This document shows, one piece after another, positions 1 through 9,754 of a stretch of 64,000 nucleotides of DNA. A program made the position numbers and the translations under genes. The stretch comes from Streptomyces sp. NRRL B-1347 (GTDB lineage Bacteria > Actinomycetota > Actinomycetes > Streptomycetales > Streptomycetaceae). The notes under the pieces are model-generated. The model was not told where the DNA came from. It ran no database searches and saw nothing but the letters and a program-made list of their open reading frames with translations. Position 1 is the first letter of the stretch. Every line of letters begins with the position of its first letter. Location of the stretch: positions 1-64,000 of the forward strand of contig NZ_JOJM01000004.1 in assembly GCF_000720325.1 (NCBI RefSeq). Direction: 5' to 3'.

Positions 1-3000
1 GACTTCTCGGTGTGGGAGATCTGGGGTGCGCTCCTGCACGGCGGCCGCCTCGTGGTCGTACCGCAGGCCGTCACGCGCAGCCCGGAGGACTTCTACCGGT
101 TGCTGTGCGAGTCGGGCGTGACGGTCCTCAACCAGACCCCGAGCGCCTTCCGGCAGCTGATCGCAGCCCAGGGCGAGGACCCCGAGCCGCACACGGTGCG
201 CGTGGTCGTCTTCGGCGGCGAGGCTCTGGAGGTCGCCTCGCTCAAGCCCTGGCTGCGCCGCCCGGTGAACCAGGGCACCCAGCTGGTCAACATGTACGGC
301 ATCACCGAGACCACCGTGCACGTCACCTACCGGCTGATCACCGAGGCCGACGCGGACCGCACCGTGAGCCCCATCGGCGAGCGCATCCCCGACCTGTGCA
401 CCTACGTCCTCGACGGACACGGCCAGCCGGTACCGGTGGGCGTCGTCGGGGAGTTGTACGTCGGCGGCGCGGGTGTGGCCCGCGGCTACTTGAACCGGCC
501 GGAGCTGTCCGCCGAGCGGTTCCTGGACGATCCGTTCCGCGAGGAGCCGGGCGCGCGCATGTACCGCTCGGGCGACCTGGCGCGCTGGCTGCCCGACGGC
601 TCCCTGGGCCCATCACCGGCAACGGCAAGCTCGACCGCAAGGCCCTGCCCGCACCCGGCATCGAGGCCTTCGCGCAGCGCGCCTACACGGCGCCCACCAC
701 CGCCACCGAGCGGACGCTCGCCGCCGCCTGGGCCGAACTCCTCGGCTTCGACGAGGACCGCATCAGCGCGCACGACAACTTCTTCGCGCTCGGCGGTCAC
801 TCCCTGCTCATCACCGTCCTCATCGCCCGCCTCAAGGAGCGCGGCCTGGACGTCGCCGTGCGCAGCGTCTTCAGCAGCCCCACGCTCGCCGACCTCGCCG
901 CCGACATCGACCGCGCGGGACCGGCCGCCACCGGCTACGCCGTGCCCGCACCGGCGGTCCCGGAGGGCTGCGAGCGGCTCACCCCCGAGATGCTGCCGCT
1001 GGTCCGCCTTGACCAGGCCGCCGTCGACGCCGTCGCCGCCCGCGTGCCCGGCGGCGCCGCCAACGTGCAGGACGTCTACCCGCTCGTGCCGTCGCAGGAG
1101 GGCATCCTCTTCCATCACCTGATGGACCCCGCCAACGACCCGTACGTCATCCCCATCCTGCTCACCGCCCCCGACCGGCGGACGTGCGACGCCTTCGTGG
1201 ACGCCCTGCAGGCCGTGGTGGACCGGCACGACGTGATGCGCACGGCCGTCGTCACCGAAGGCCTCGGCGAGCCCGTACAGGTGGTCCTGCGGGACGTCCG
1301 CCTCGACGTGGAGCGGCGCACCCTCGACGCCGCCGACTCCGACGCCGCGGCGGAGCAGGCCCGCGCCTGGCTCGCGGACCCGGGGACGATCACGCTCGAC
1401 CGGGCACCGCTGCTGCGGCTCGCCGTCGCCGCCGACCCGCACTCCGCACGGCACTTCCTGCTCCTGCGCGTCCACCACCTCATCGAGGACGCGACCTCGC
1501 TGCGCATCATCCTCGAAGAGCTCGCCGCCCACATGGCGGGCCGCGCCGACGAACTGCCCCCGGCCCCGGCCTACCGCGACTTCGTCGGCCACACCCTGCA
1601 CCAGCTCGCCGCGAACGACGCCGAGGCGTACTTCCGCCGCGAGCTGGGCGACGTCACCGAGCCCACCACGCCGTTCCAGCTCGTCGACGTGCACGGCGAC
1701 GGCAGCCGCGTGCGCGACCTGCGCCGCTCCCTGCCGCCCGGCCTCACCAGCCGCCTGCGCGAGCAGGCCCAGCGGCTGCGGATCAGCCCCGCCGCGCTCT
1801 TCCACGCCGCCTGGGCCCTGGTCACCGCGGCCACCGGCGGGCGCGACGACGTGGTGTTCGGCACCGTCCTGTCCGGCCGCCTCCAGGGCGTGCCCGGCGT
1901 CGAGCGGATGCTCGGCAACTTCATCAACACCCTGCCCCTGCGGGTCCGCCTCGCCGACCGCAGCGTCAAGGACCTGGTGTCCGCCGTGGACGCCTCCCTC
2001 AAGGAACTCATCTCGTACGAGCAGAGCGCCCTGACCCTGGCCCAGCGCTCCAGCGGCCTGGACGGCGACGCCACCCTGTTCAGCTCGATGATCAACTTCC
2101 GGTACTTCGAGCCGCGCCAGGGCGACCTGGGCCCGGCCACCCTGGAGGACCTGGGCATCCGCTGGCTGGGCTCCCTGGACCGCACCAACTACCCGGTGGG
2201 CGTGTCCGTCGACGACACCGGCACCGAACTGTCCCTGAACGCCCAGGTCGACGCCACCCTCTCGCCGGACGCCGTCCTCGGCTACGTCGAGGCGGCGGTG
2301 TCCGGCCTCGTGGACGCGCTCGCCGCCGACGACGGCGCCGGCACCCGGGCGCTCGACATCGACGTGCTCCCGGCCGCGGAACGCGGCCGCCTGCTGACCG
2401 AGTGGAACGACACGGACAAGCCCTACCCGGACGACCACTGCCTCTTCGAACTCTTCGAGGAGCACGTCCGGCTGCGCCCCGACGCCGTCGCCGTCGAGCA
2501 CGGCGAGCAGCGGCTGACCTACGCCGAGACCAACGCCCGCGCCAACCGCGTCGCGCACTGGCTGCGCGAGCAGGGCGTCGGCCCCGACACCCTGGTCGGC
2601 CTGTGCGCCCGCCGCTCCCCGGAGCTCGTGACCGGCCTGCTCGGCATCCTCAAGGCCGGCGGCGCGTACGTCCCCATCGACCCGGACTACCCCCAGGAGC
2701 GCATCCGCACCCTGGTGGCCAACTCCGGCGTCGGCATCGTGCTCAGCCAGTCCCACCTGCCGTCCGAGCCGCTCGAAGGCGCGGACGGGGGCAAGGGACC
2801 CCTGGTCGTCCACCTGGACACCGGCGAACGCGCCGGGGACGGCACGCAGCTGCTCGCCGGCCGCCCCGAGCACGACCTGACGCGCGCCGAACTCGGCCTC
2901 ACGCCCGAGCACCTGGCCTACGCCATCTTCACCTCGGGCTCCACCGGCGTCCCCAAGGGCGTCCTCGTGGAACAGCGCGGCGTCGTCCGCCTGGTGCGCA

Positions 3001-6000
3001 ACCCGGACTACTTCCCGACGGACCCCGGCACCGTCGTGCTGCACCACTCCTCGATCTCGTTCGACGTCGGCTCCCAGGAGGTCCTCGGCCCGCTGCTGTG
3101 CGGCGGACGGCTCGTCCTGCACGACGGCGACTCCAAGGACGTGGGCGCCCTCCTGGACCGCGCCGAGCGCTCCGGCGTCACGATGATGGCCCTGTCCGCG
3201 GCCTTCCTGCCCGCGTTCGCCGAGGCCGCGCAGGGGCGGCGGCTGCCGCTGACGTACCTGGGCGTCGGCGGAGAGGCCTTCTCCGCCAAGGACGTGCGCC
3301 GCCTGTACGCGGCCCACCCCGGCCTGACCGTCGTCAACGCCTACGGGCCGACCGAGAACAGCATCGCCTCCACCTGCCACGTGATCCCCCGGGACATCGC
3401 CGAGGACGCGGTCATCCCCATCGGCAGGCCCATCGCGCAGTCCACCGCGCACGTGCTCGACGCGCATCTGCGGCCCGTGCCGCTCGGCGTCGTCGGCGAG
3501 CTGTGCGTGGGCGGCGCGGGCGTCGGCCGCGGCTACCTCGGCAACCCCGAGCTGACGAAGGAGCGGTTCGTCGCCGACCCCTTCGCCGCGCGGCCCGGGG
3601 CCCGCCTGTACCGCACCGGCGACCTGGTGCGCCGACTGCCCGACGGCACCCTGGAGTTCGTCGGCCGCGTCGACGACCAGGTGAAGGTCCGCGGCTTCCG
3701 CGTCGAACTCGGCGAGATCGAGAACGCGCTGCACTCCCACCCGGCCGTGCGCGGCGCCGTCGTCACCACCCGGGCCAGCGGCGAGACGAAGAAGCTCGTC
3801 GCCTACGTACGGCCCACGACCGACTGGCTGGACACGGCCGCGCGCGAGCAGAACGCCGACCGCCTGGAGCAGTGGCAGGACCTCTTCGAGGACCAGTACG
3901 GCACCGACGCGGACGAGCAGGCGAACGCCACCGGCACCGGCACCGGGACCGGCACCGGCACCAGTTCCGGCTCCGGGGACTCCGGGGACGACCTCAACCT
4001 GGTCGGCTGGAACTGCAGCTACACCGGCGACGCCATCCCCGAGCACGAGATGCGCGAGTGGATCGACGGCACCGTCCAGCGGATCGAGGAGCTGCGGCCC
4101 CGCAGGCTCCTGGAGGTCGGCTGCGGCACGGGTCTGCTGCTGTTCCGCTACGCCGGAGCCTGCGAGGCCGTGCACGCCGTCGACATCTCCGCCTCGGCCC
4201 TGGCCGGAGTGCGGCGCGGCGCCGACCGCCGCGGCTGGTCGCACGTCACCCTCGCCCAGGGCGACGCCCGGTCCGTGACGCTGCCCGAAGGCACCGACGG
4301 CACGGAGAAGTTCGACACCGTCGTCATCAACTCCGTGGCCCAGTACTTCCCGAACCGGCTCTACCTGGAAGAGGTCATCGAGCGGCTGCTGCCGCTCGTC
4401 GCCGACGGCGGCCGGATCCTCGTCGGCGACGTCAGGAACCTCGACCTGTTCTCCGCGCACGTCACGGCCGTCGAGCGCAGCCGCCTGTCCGCGCGCACCG
4501 CCGTCGCCGCCCTGGCCCGCCAGGTGCAGCGCCGCCGCCAGCAGGAGACCGAACTCCTCGTCAGCCCGAGCTACTTCGCCGGACTGCCCCGGCGGTTCGC
4601 GGACATCGGCTCGGTCGACATCGCCGTCAAGCGCGGCACCGGCGGCAACGAAATGCTCAGCTACCGCTACGACGTCGTCCTCACCAAGGGCCCGGCCGCC
4701 GCCGACGAGGACGACCTGCCGTGGCTGACCGCCACCACGCCCGACGAGCTGCGCGCCCTGCTCGCCGACGGCGGCCGCCCGCGGTTCGGCGTCACGGGCC
4801 TGGACAACCCGCGCGTCGCCGACGACGTCCGGGCCGCCGCGAGCCTGCGCGGCACCACCGGACAGCAGCACGTCGAGCCGCTCGGCGCGAGCCGCCTCAC
4901 GGACGCCGCGGTCCAGCGGGTGCGCGACCTGGAGGACGTCCTCACGTACGCCGAGAAGCTCGGCTACCAGGTCGCCGCGACCTGGTCCCAGGACCGCCTC
5001 GACGGCCTGGACCTGGTCCTCGCCAAGGGGACGCGGCCGACCGCCCGCGCCCGGGCCGCGTACGGCGCGACCCACCTGGCGAACGTGCCGCAGATCGCCA
5101 CCACCGGGCAGGCCCTGACCCGCACCCTGAAGGACCACCTGGCGGGCAGGATCCCCGAGTACATGGTCCCCAGCGTCTTCGTCGCCCTCGAAGAGCTGCC
5201 GCTCACCCCCAACGGCAAGGTCGACAAGCGGTCCCTGCCCGCGCCCGACGAGGCCGACGTGCACAAGGAGGTCTACGTCGCGCCGCGCACCGCCACCGAG
5301 CGCGTGCTGTGCCGCCTCGTCCAGGACGTCCTCGACCTCGACCGCGTCGGGCTCCAGGACGGCTTCTTCGACCTCGGCGGGCACTCCCTGCTCGCCACCC
5401 GGCTCACCATCCGCGTCAAGCAGGAGACCGGCAAGGAGCTTCCGCTCCAGTCGATCCTCGCCGGCGCGACCCTCGGCGAACTGGCCGCCGCACTCGACGC
5501 GGCGGACGGCGGCACGTCCGACGGGGCCGTCCCGCTGGTGCCCGTCACCGGGCCCGGCGAGGAGAGCCCGCTCTCCTGCCAGCAGAGCGAGCTGTGGTTC
5601 CTCAACCAGCGCGCGCACCTCGGCTCGTCGTACGACAACGTGCAGATGGCCTACCGCGTCATCGGCCCGCTCGACCGGCAGGCATACGCCCGCGCCTTCG
5701 AAGGGCTCGTGGCCCGGCACGCCGTGCTGCGCACCAGCTACCTGCGGCGCGGCGACACCTACGTCCAGAAGGTGAACGACACCACCGGCTTCGCCGTCGC
5801 CTTCGAGGACGTCACGGGTGACAGCGCGGTCACCGAGTTCCTCCGCGCCGAACGGCCGCGACCGTTCGACCCCGCGGACCGGCACACGCTGCGCGTGCAC
5901 ATCCTGACCCTCACGCCGTACGAGCACGTCGCCGTGGTGACCCGGCCCTGGGGCATCTTCGACGGCTGGTCGACCGGCGTGTTCATCGCCGAGCTCAACG

Positions 6001-6893
6001 CCCTCTACCAGGCGCTGAGCCGCGGCGACGAGCCGTCCCTTCCCGAACTGCCCGTCCAGTACGCGGACTTCGCGCACTGGCAGCGCCGCACCTTCGACGC
6101 CGACGCCCGCGCGCGGCAGCAGGCCTACTGGCGCGCCCAGCTCGCCGACCTGCCGTCGTGCACCGCGCTGCGCACCGACTACCGGCGGCCCGAGGCGAAG
6201 TCGTACCAGGGCTCCTCGGTCGAGGTGAACGTCCCCGCCGCGGTGCTCGACCAGCTCAAGCGGGTCAGCAAGGAGCGCGGCGGCACGCTCTACATGACGC
6301 TCCTTTCGGCCTTCGCGACGCTGCTCGGCGCCCACACCGACGACCGGGAGCTCGCCATCGGCTCGCCGGTGACCAACCGGCCGCGGCCGGAGCTCGAACG
6401 CCTCGTCGGCTACTTCATCAACGTCCTGGTCATGCGTCTGGACGTGCGGCCCGAGCAGGCCTTCGACGACCTCATCGCCCAGGCGCAGCGGGTCACCGCG
6501 GCCGCCCACGAGCACAAGGACGTCCCGTTCGCCGATCTCGTGCGGGACCTGGTGCCCGAGCCGGACCCGGCGCACTCGCCGCTGTTCCAGGTGATGTTCA
6601 ACCTGGTGCCCGCCGTCGAGGCCGCGCTGCCCGGCGCCGCGGAGCCCGGCGCGCTCGGCTTCGTGCCCCTGCCCACCGACAGCGGCACGGCGAAGTTCGA
6701 CCTCAACCTCGTCGTCCGCGAGACCCCCGACGGCCTGCGCGGCTACCTGGAGTACAGCACCGACCTCTACGCCAGGAGCACGGTCCGGGCCATGGCGGCC
6801 ACCTATGAGAGGTTGCTGCTCAAGATCGTCACGCAGCCCGGCGCGAGCCTCGCACAGCTGCGCGAGGCGGCGGCGGACGGCGGTGCCGGATGA
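1..6893 (+). CDS. Nonribosomal peptide synthetase, 5' partial, internally deleted and frameshifted
   Basis: Multimodular NRPS that runs in from the left edge. Domains by position: adenylation A1 (1 to about 605), PCP1 (LGGHSLL near 790), condensation C1 (about 960-2390; VHHLIEDATS at about 1470), A2 core (about 2410-3830; FTSGSTGVPKG), an inserted methyltransferase (about 4000-5050; LEVGCGTG) between motifs A8 and A9, the A2 tail (PNGKVDK at about 5210), PCP2 (LGGHSLL near 5375) and a terminal C2 (about 5540-6880). A1 pocket residues read by eye (D F W N V G M V H) match the threonine signature. The A2 pocket (D V Q A G G A I A) is not one I recognise. At about 605 roughly 100 residues of A1 are missing and the frame changes from 1 to 3, so continuous translation stops at 1122. 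C2 has PWGIFDG where HHxxxDG is expected. No thioesterase is present; the chain presumably passes to partner proteins. The stop overlaps the next start (ATGA). Confidence 0.93.
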   Translation, partial: LLGVGDLGCAPARRPPRGRTAGRHAQPGGLLPVAVRVGRDGPQPDPERLPAADRSPGRGPRAAHGARGRLRRRGSGGRLAQALAAPPGEPGHPAGQHVRHHRDHRARHLPADHRGRRGPHREPHRRAHPRPVHLRPRRTRPAGTGGRRRGVVRRRRGCGPRLLEPAGAVRRAVPGRSVPRGAGRAHVPLGRPGALAARRLPGPITGNGKLDRKALPAPGIEAFAQRAYTAPTTATERTLAAAWAELLGFDEDRISAHDNFFALGGHSLLITVLIARLKERGLDVAVRSVFSSPTLADLAADIDRAGPAATGYAVPAPAVPEGCERLTPEMLPLVRLDQAAVDAVAARVPGGAANVQDVYPLVPSQEGILFHHLMDPANDPYVIPILLTAPDRRTCDAFVDALQAVVDRHDVMRTAVVTEGLGEPVQVVLRDVRLDVERRTLDAADSDAAAEQARAWLADPGTITLDRAPLLRLAVAADPHSARHFLLLRVHHLIEDATSLRIILEELAAHMAGRADELPPAPAYRDFVGHTLHQLAANDAEAYFRRELGDVTEPTTPFQLVDVHGDGSRVRDLRRSLPPGLTSRLREQAQRLRISPAALFHAAWALVTAATGGRDDVVFGTVLSGRLQGVPGVERMLGNFINTLPLRVRLADRSVKDLVSAVDASLKELISYEQSALTLAQRSSGLDGDATLFSSMINFRYFEPRQGDLGPATLEDLGIRWLGSLDRTNYPVGVSVDDTGTELSLNAQVDATLSPDAVLGYVEAAVSGLVDALAADDGAGTRALDIDVLPAAERGRLLTEWNDTDKPYPDDHCLFELFEEHVRLRPDAVAVEHGEQRLTYAETNARANRVAHWLREQGVGPDTLVGLCARRSPELVTGLLGILKAGGAYVPIDPDYPQERIRTLVANSGVGIVLSQSHLPSEPLEGADGGKGPLVVHLDTGERAGDGTQLLAGRPEHDLTRAELGLTPEHLAYAIFTSGSTGVPKGVLVEQRGVVRLVRNPDYFPTDPGTVVLHHSSISFDVGSQEVLGPLLCGGRLVLHDGDSKDVGALLDRAERSGVTMMALSAAFLPAFAEAAQGRRLPLTYLGVGGEAFSAKDVRRLYAAHPGLTVVNAYGPTENSIASTCHVIPRDIAEDAVIPIGRPIAQSTAHVLDAHLRPVPLGVVGELCVGGAGVGRGYLGNPELTKERFVADPFAARPGARLYRTGDLVRRLPDGTLEFVGRVDDQVKVRGFRVELGEIENALHSHPAVRGAVVTTRASGETKKLVAYVRPTTDWLDTAAREQNADRLEQWQDLFEDQYGTDADEQANATGTGTGTGTGTSSGSGDSGDDLNLVGWNCSYTGDAIPEHEMREWIDGTVQRIEELRPRRLLEVGCGTGLLLFRYAGACEAVHAVDISASALAGVRRGADRRGWSHVTLAQGDARSVTLPEGTDGTEKFDTVVINSVAQYFPNRLYLEEVIERLLPLVADGGRILVGDVRNLDLFSAHVTAVERSRLSARTAVAALARQVQRRRQQETELLVSPSYFAGLPRRFADIGSVDIAVKRGTGGNEMLSYRYDVVLTKGPAAADEDDLPWLTATTPDELRALLADGGRPRFGVTGLDNPRVADDVRAAASLRGTTGQQHVEPLGASRLTDAAVQRVRDLEDVLTYAEKLGYQVAATWSQDRLDGLDLVLAKGTRPTARARAAYGATHLANVPQIATTGQALTRTLKDHLAGRIPEYMVPSVFVALEELPLTPNGKVDKRSLPAPDEADVHKEVYVAPRTATERVLCRLVQDVLDLDRVGLQDGFFDLGGHSLLATRLTIRVKQETGKELPLQSILAGATLGELAAALDAADGGTSDGAVPLVPVTGPGEESPLSCQQSELWFLNQRAHLGSSYDNVQMAYRVIGPLDRQAYARAFEGLVARHAVLRTSYLRRGDTYVQKVNDTTGFAVAFEDVTGDSAVTEFLRAERPRPFDPADRHTLRVHILTLTPYEHVAVVTRPWGIFDGWSTGVFIAELNALYQALSRGDEPSLPELPVQYADFAHWQRRTFDADARARQQAYWRAQLADLPSCTALRTDYRRPEAKSYQGSSVEVNVPAAVLDQLKRVSKERGGTLYMTLLSAFATLLGAHTDDRELAIGSPVTNRPRPELERLVGYFINVLVMRLDVRPEQAFDDLIAQAQRVTAAAHEHKDVPFADLVRDLVPEPDPAHSPLFQVMFNLVPAVEAALPGAAEPGALGFVPLPTDSGTAKFDLNLVVRETPDGLRGYLEYSTDLYARSTVRAMAATYERLLLKIVTQPGASLAQLREAAADGGAG

Positions 6894-7216
6894 GCACCAC
6901 CCACGCCGCGGCCGACCCCGACCACCCCACCCGTCCCACCCCATCCAGCGAAAGCGCGCACATGACCAAGGAAAAGACCTTCACCCTGATCGTCGACGCC
7001 GTCCGCGAGATCCTCCCGGAACTCGCGGACCACGACTTCGCCGAGACCGACACCCTGGACGCGCTGGGCGCCAACTCCATGGACCGCGCGGAGATCGTGA
7101 TGACCGTCCTGGAGGAGATGGACCTGGACATCCCCCTGGTCGACACCCACGGGCCGCAGAACCTGGGCGAGCTCGCGCGGCACCTCAGCGACACGGCAGC
7201 GGTCAAGGCCGGGTGA
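6890..7216 (+). CDS. Freestanding donor acyl carrier protein of a beta-branching (HMGS) cassette
   Basis: 108-aa carrier protein. The motif LGANSMDRAEIV carries the phosphopantetheine serine (S63) in the DRAE context typical of donor ACPs in HMG-synthase cassettes, the proteins that present acetyl or propionyl units to the HMG synthase. The first ATG overlaps the NRPS stop (ATGA). An ATG at 6961 would give a more usual length of about 84 aa by removing a low-complexity Pro/Ser leader, but it has no strong ribosome binding site. Its place next to the decarboxylating KS and HMGS supports the role. It would be malonylated, decarboxylated by the KS, then condensed onto a beta-keto thioester. Confidence 0.9.
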   Translation: MSTTHAAADPDHPTRPTPSSESAHMTKEKTFTLIVDAVREILPELADHDFAETDTLDALGANSMDRAEIVMTVLEEMDLDIPLVDTHGPQNLGELARHLSDTAAVKAG

Positions 7217-7217
7217 C

Positions 7218-8441
7218 GTGAGCGACTCCGCAGGGCTCGTCGTCACCGGTCTCGGCGTCACCACCGCCGTGGGCCGGGGCAAGGCCGACTTCACCCGGGC
7301 ACTGTTCGCGGGAGAGCACCGCTTCGCCGTCATGGACCGGCCGGGGCGGCAGTCCGGCACCCGCTTCGTGGGCGCCGAGCTGCCCGCCCCGCCGCCACCT
7401 GCCCGGCTCGGCGCCCGTGAGCTGCGCACCGCGTCCCTCACCGGGCAGGTCGCCCTCGCCACCCTCGAAGAGGCGTGGACCGAGGCGGGCCTCGACGGCT
7501 ACGACCCGGACCGGGTCGGGCTCGTCATCGGCGGCAGCAACCTCCAGCAGCGCGAACTCGTCCGGGCCCAGGACCGGCACCGGGCCAAGCCGCACTTCCT
7601 GCGGCCCAGCTACGGCCTGTCGTTCCTGGACACCGACCTGTGCGGCCTGTGCACGAGCGCCTTCGGGATCCGCGGCTTCGCGCACACCGTGGGCGGCGCG
7701 TCGGCCAGCGGGCAGCTCGCGGTCATCGAGGCGGCCGAGGCCGTGGCCTCGGGCCGCGTCGACGTGTGCGTCGCCCTGGGCGCGCTCGCCGACCTGTCGT
7801 ACTGGGAGCTGCTCGGCCTGCACGCGATGGGCGCCATGGCGGGCGAGGACCACGCCGACGCGCCCGCCGAGGCCTGCCGTCCCTTCGACAAGGCACGGTC
7901 CGGCTTCGTCTACGGCGAGGCCTGCGCCGCCCTGGTCATCGAGCGCGGGGGCGCCCGCCCGGACGCCCCCGCCCCCTACGCGCGGCTCAGCGGCTGGTCC
8001 GTGCGCCTGGACGGCAACCGCAACCCCAACCCGTCCCTGGCGGGCGAGACCGACGCGATCCGCCAGGCCCTGGACCGCGCCGGGCTGAGCGCCCGGGACA
8101 TCGACTACGTCAACCCGCACGGCACCGCGTCCCCGACGGGCGACGAGACCGAAGTGGCCGCGCTCAAGGCCTGCGGCCTCACCCACGCGGCCGTCAACGC
8201 CACCAAGTCGATCACCGGCCACGGTCTGACGGCCGCCGGAGCCGTCGAGGCGGCCGCATCCCTGCTGCAGATGCGGCACGGGCGGCTGCACCCGACACGC
8301 AACCTCACCGCGCCGGTCGACGACGCCCCGCGCTGGGTGCGCGAGGCGGCCGTCGAGGCCGACATCCAGCACTGCCTGAGCCTGAGCATGGGCTTCGGCG
8401 GCATCAACACCGCACTGTGCCTGAGCGCGTGCGCCGCATAG
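7218..8441 (+). CDS. Decarboxylating ketosynthase (KS0) of the beta-branching cassette
   Basis: 407-aa freestanding ketosynthase fold. The nucleophile position reads GGASASG, so serine (S162) replaces the usual cysteine (TACSS). The two histidine motifs are kept (NPHGTASPTGDE and ATKSITGHGL). Cys-to-Ser with both His retained is the signature of PksF-type enzymes that decarboxylate malonyl-ACP rather than condense. The GTG start lies two bases after the ACP stop. A general FabF/KAS protein is the alternative, but the missing Cys and the neighbours make the cassette role much more likely. Confidence 0.92.
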   Translation: MSDSAGLVVTGLGVTTAVGRGKADFTRALFAGEHRFAVMDRPGRQSGTRFVGAELPAPPPPARLGARELRTASLTGQVALATLEEAWTEAGLDGYDPDRVGLVIGGSNLQQRELVRAQDRHRAKPHFLRPSYGLSFLDTDLCGLCTSAFGIRGFAHTVGGASASGQLAVIEAAEAVASGRVDVCVALGALADLSYWELLGLHAMGAMAGEDHADAPAEACRPFDKARSGFVYGEACAALVIERGGARPDAPAPYARLSGWSVRLDGNRNPNPSLAGETDAIRQALDRAGLSARDIDYVNPHGTASPTGDETEVAALKACGLTHAAVNATKSITGHGLTAAGAVEAAASLLQMRHGRLHPTRNLTAPVDDAPRWVREAAVEADIQHCLSLSMGFGGINTALCLSACAA

Positions 8442-8461
8442 AGAGCAGAACAGCGAACCCC

Positions 8462-9754
8462 ATGTCCCGCGTCGGTATCGAAGCGATGAACGTGTTCGGC
8501 GGCTCGGCCGTGCTCGACGTCATGCAGTTGGCGCGGCACCGCGAGCTCGACCTCGCGCGCCTGAACAACCTCCTGATGAAGGAGAAGACGGTCGCGCTGC
8601 CCTTCGAGGACCCGGTCACCTTCGGGGCCAACGCGGCCCGGCCGCTCCTCGACCGCATGAGCGAGGAGGAGAAGGGCCGCATCGAACTCCTCATCACCTG
8701 CACCGAGTCGGGCTTCGACTTCTCCAAGTCGGCGAGCACCTACCTCCACGACCAGCTGGGCCTGAGCCGCAACTGCCGCATGTTCGAGCTCAAGCAGGCC
8801 TGCTACGCGGGCACCGCGGGGCTCCAGATGGCCTGCAACTTCATCCTCTCGGGCACCTCGCCCGGCGCCAAGGCCCTGGTGATCGCCACCGACATCTCGC
8901 GCTACATCCTGGAGGACGGCGACGACGTGGCCACGCAGGACTGGGCCTACGCCGAGCCCAGCGGTGGCGCGGGCGCGGTGGCCCTGCTGATCAGCGCCGA
9001 GCCGCACGTCTTCCAGCTCGACGTCGGAGCCAGCGGCACGTACGGCTACGAGGTGATGGACACCTGCCGCCCCGCCCCGGACAGCGAGGCGGGCGACGTC
9101 GACCTGTCCCTGATGTCGTACCTGGACTGCTGCGAGCAGGCCTACCGCGCCTACGAGGCCAAGGTGGAGGGCGCGGACTACCGCGACACCTTCCAGTACC
9201 TCGCCTTCCACACCCCCTTCGGCGGCATGGTCAAGGGCGCCCACCGCACCATGATGCGCAAGGTCGCCAAGGCCAAGGGCGCCGAGATCGCCGAGGACTT
9301 CGAGCGCCGCGTCGCGCCAGGGCTCGGCTACTGCGGCCGCGTCGGCAACATCATGGGCGCGACGGTCTTCCTCTCCCTCGCCGGCACCATCTGCAACGGC
9401 GACTACCCCGACCCGCGGCGCATCGGACTGTTCTCGTACGGATCCGGCTGCTGCTCGGAGTTCTACAGCGGCGTCGTCACCCCGGACGGCGCGGAGCGGC
9501 TGCGGGCCATGGGCATCGAGGACCACCTCGACGCGCGCTACCAGCTCTCCCTGGACGAGTACGACCAGCTGCTTCGGGAGAGCGCGTTCGTCCGCGTCGG
9601 CACCCGCGACACCGTCGTGAACCAGGACTTCGTCGCCAGGACCGCCCCGGCCGCCCGGACCGCACAGGGCGCACCGGGCGCCGGGGGCGGCTCGCCGCGC
9701 CTCGTCCTGCGCGCGATCAAGGAGTTCCACCGGGAGTACGCATGGATCGACTGA
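8462..9754 (+). CDS. HMG-CoA synthase-like beta-branching enzyme
   Basis: 430-aa PksG-type HMG synthase. The catalytic Cys114 sits in ELKQACYAGTAGLQ, followed by conserved SYGSGCCSEFYSG near the C-terminus. These enzymes add the acetyl unit of the donor ACP to the beta-ketone of an ACP-bound polyketide to start alkyl branching. The ATG at 8462 was chosen because the family begins with the VGIEAMNVFGGSAVLDV stretch a few residues later; the open frame upstream is antisense-like. The last 13 bases overlap the hydratase gene, implying coupled translation. Confidence 0.95.
   Translation: MSRVGIEAMNVFGGSAVLDVMQLARHRELDLARLNNLLMKEKTVALPFEDPVTFGANAARPLLDRMSEEEKGRIELLITCTESGFDFSKSASTYLHDQLGLSRNCRMFELKQACYAGTAGLQMACNFILSGTSPGAKALVIATDISRYILEDGDDVATQDWAYAEPSGGAGAVALLISAEPHVFQLDVGASGTYGYEVMDTCRPAPDSEAGDVDLSLMSYLDCCEQAYRAYEAKVEGADYRDTFQYLAFHTPFGGMVKGAHRTMMRKVAKAKGAEIAEDFERRVAPGLGYCGRVGNIMGATVFLSLAGTICNGDYPDPRRIGLFSYGSGCCSEFYSGVVTPDGAERLRAMGIEDHLDARYQLSLDEYDQLLRESAFVRVGTRDTVVNQDFVARTAPAARTAQGAPGAGGGSPRLVLRAIKEFHREYAWID

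Noticed and set aside
486..6944. A 2152-codon open frame on the minus strand across the NRPS
   Set aside because: It is the antisense of a GC3-rich gene, is rich in Gly/Val/Arg/Gln without domains, and is explained by the high GC content.
7475..8461. The long open frame that continues upstream of the HMG synthase ATG
   Set aside because: It is an alternative frame of the decarboxylating KS; the HMG synthase family starts at the ATG at 8462.
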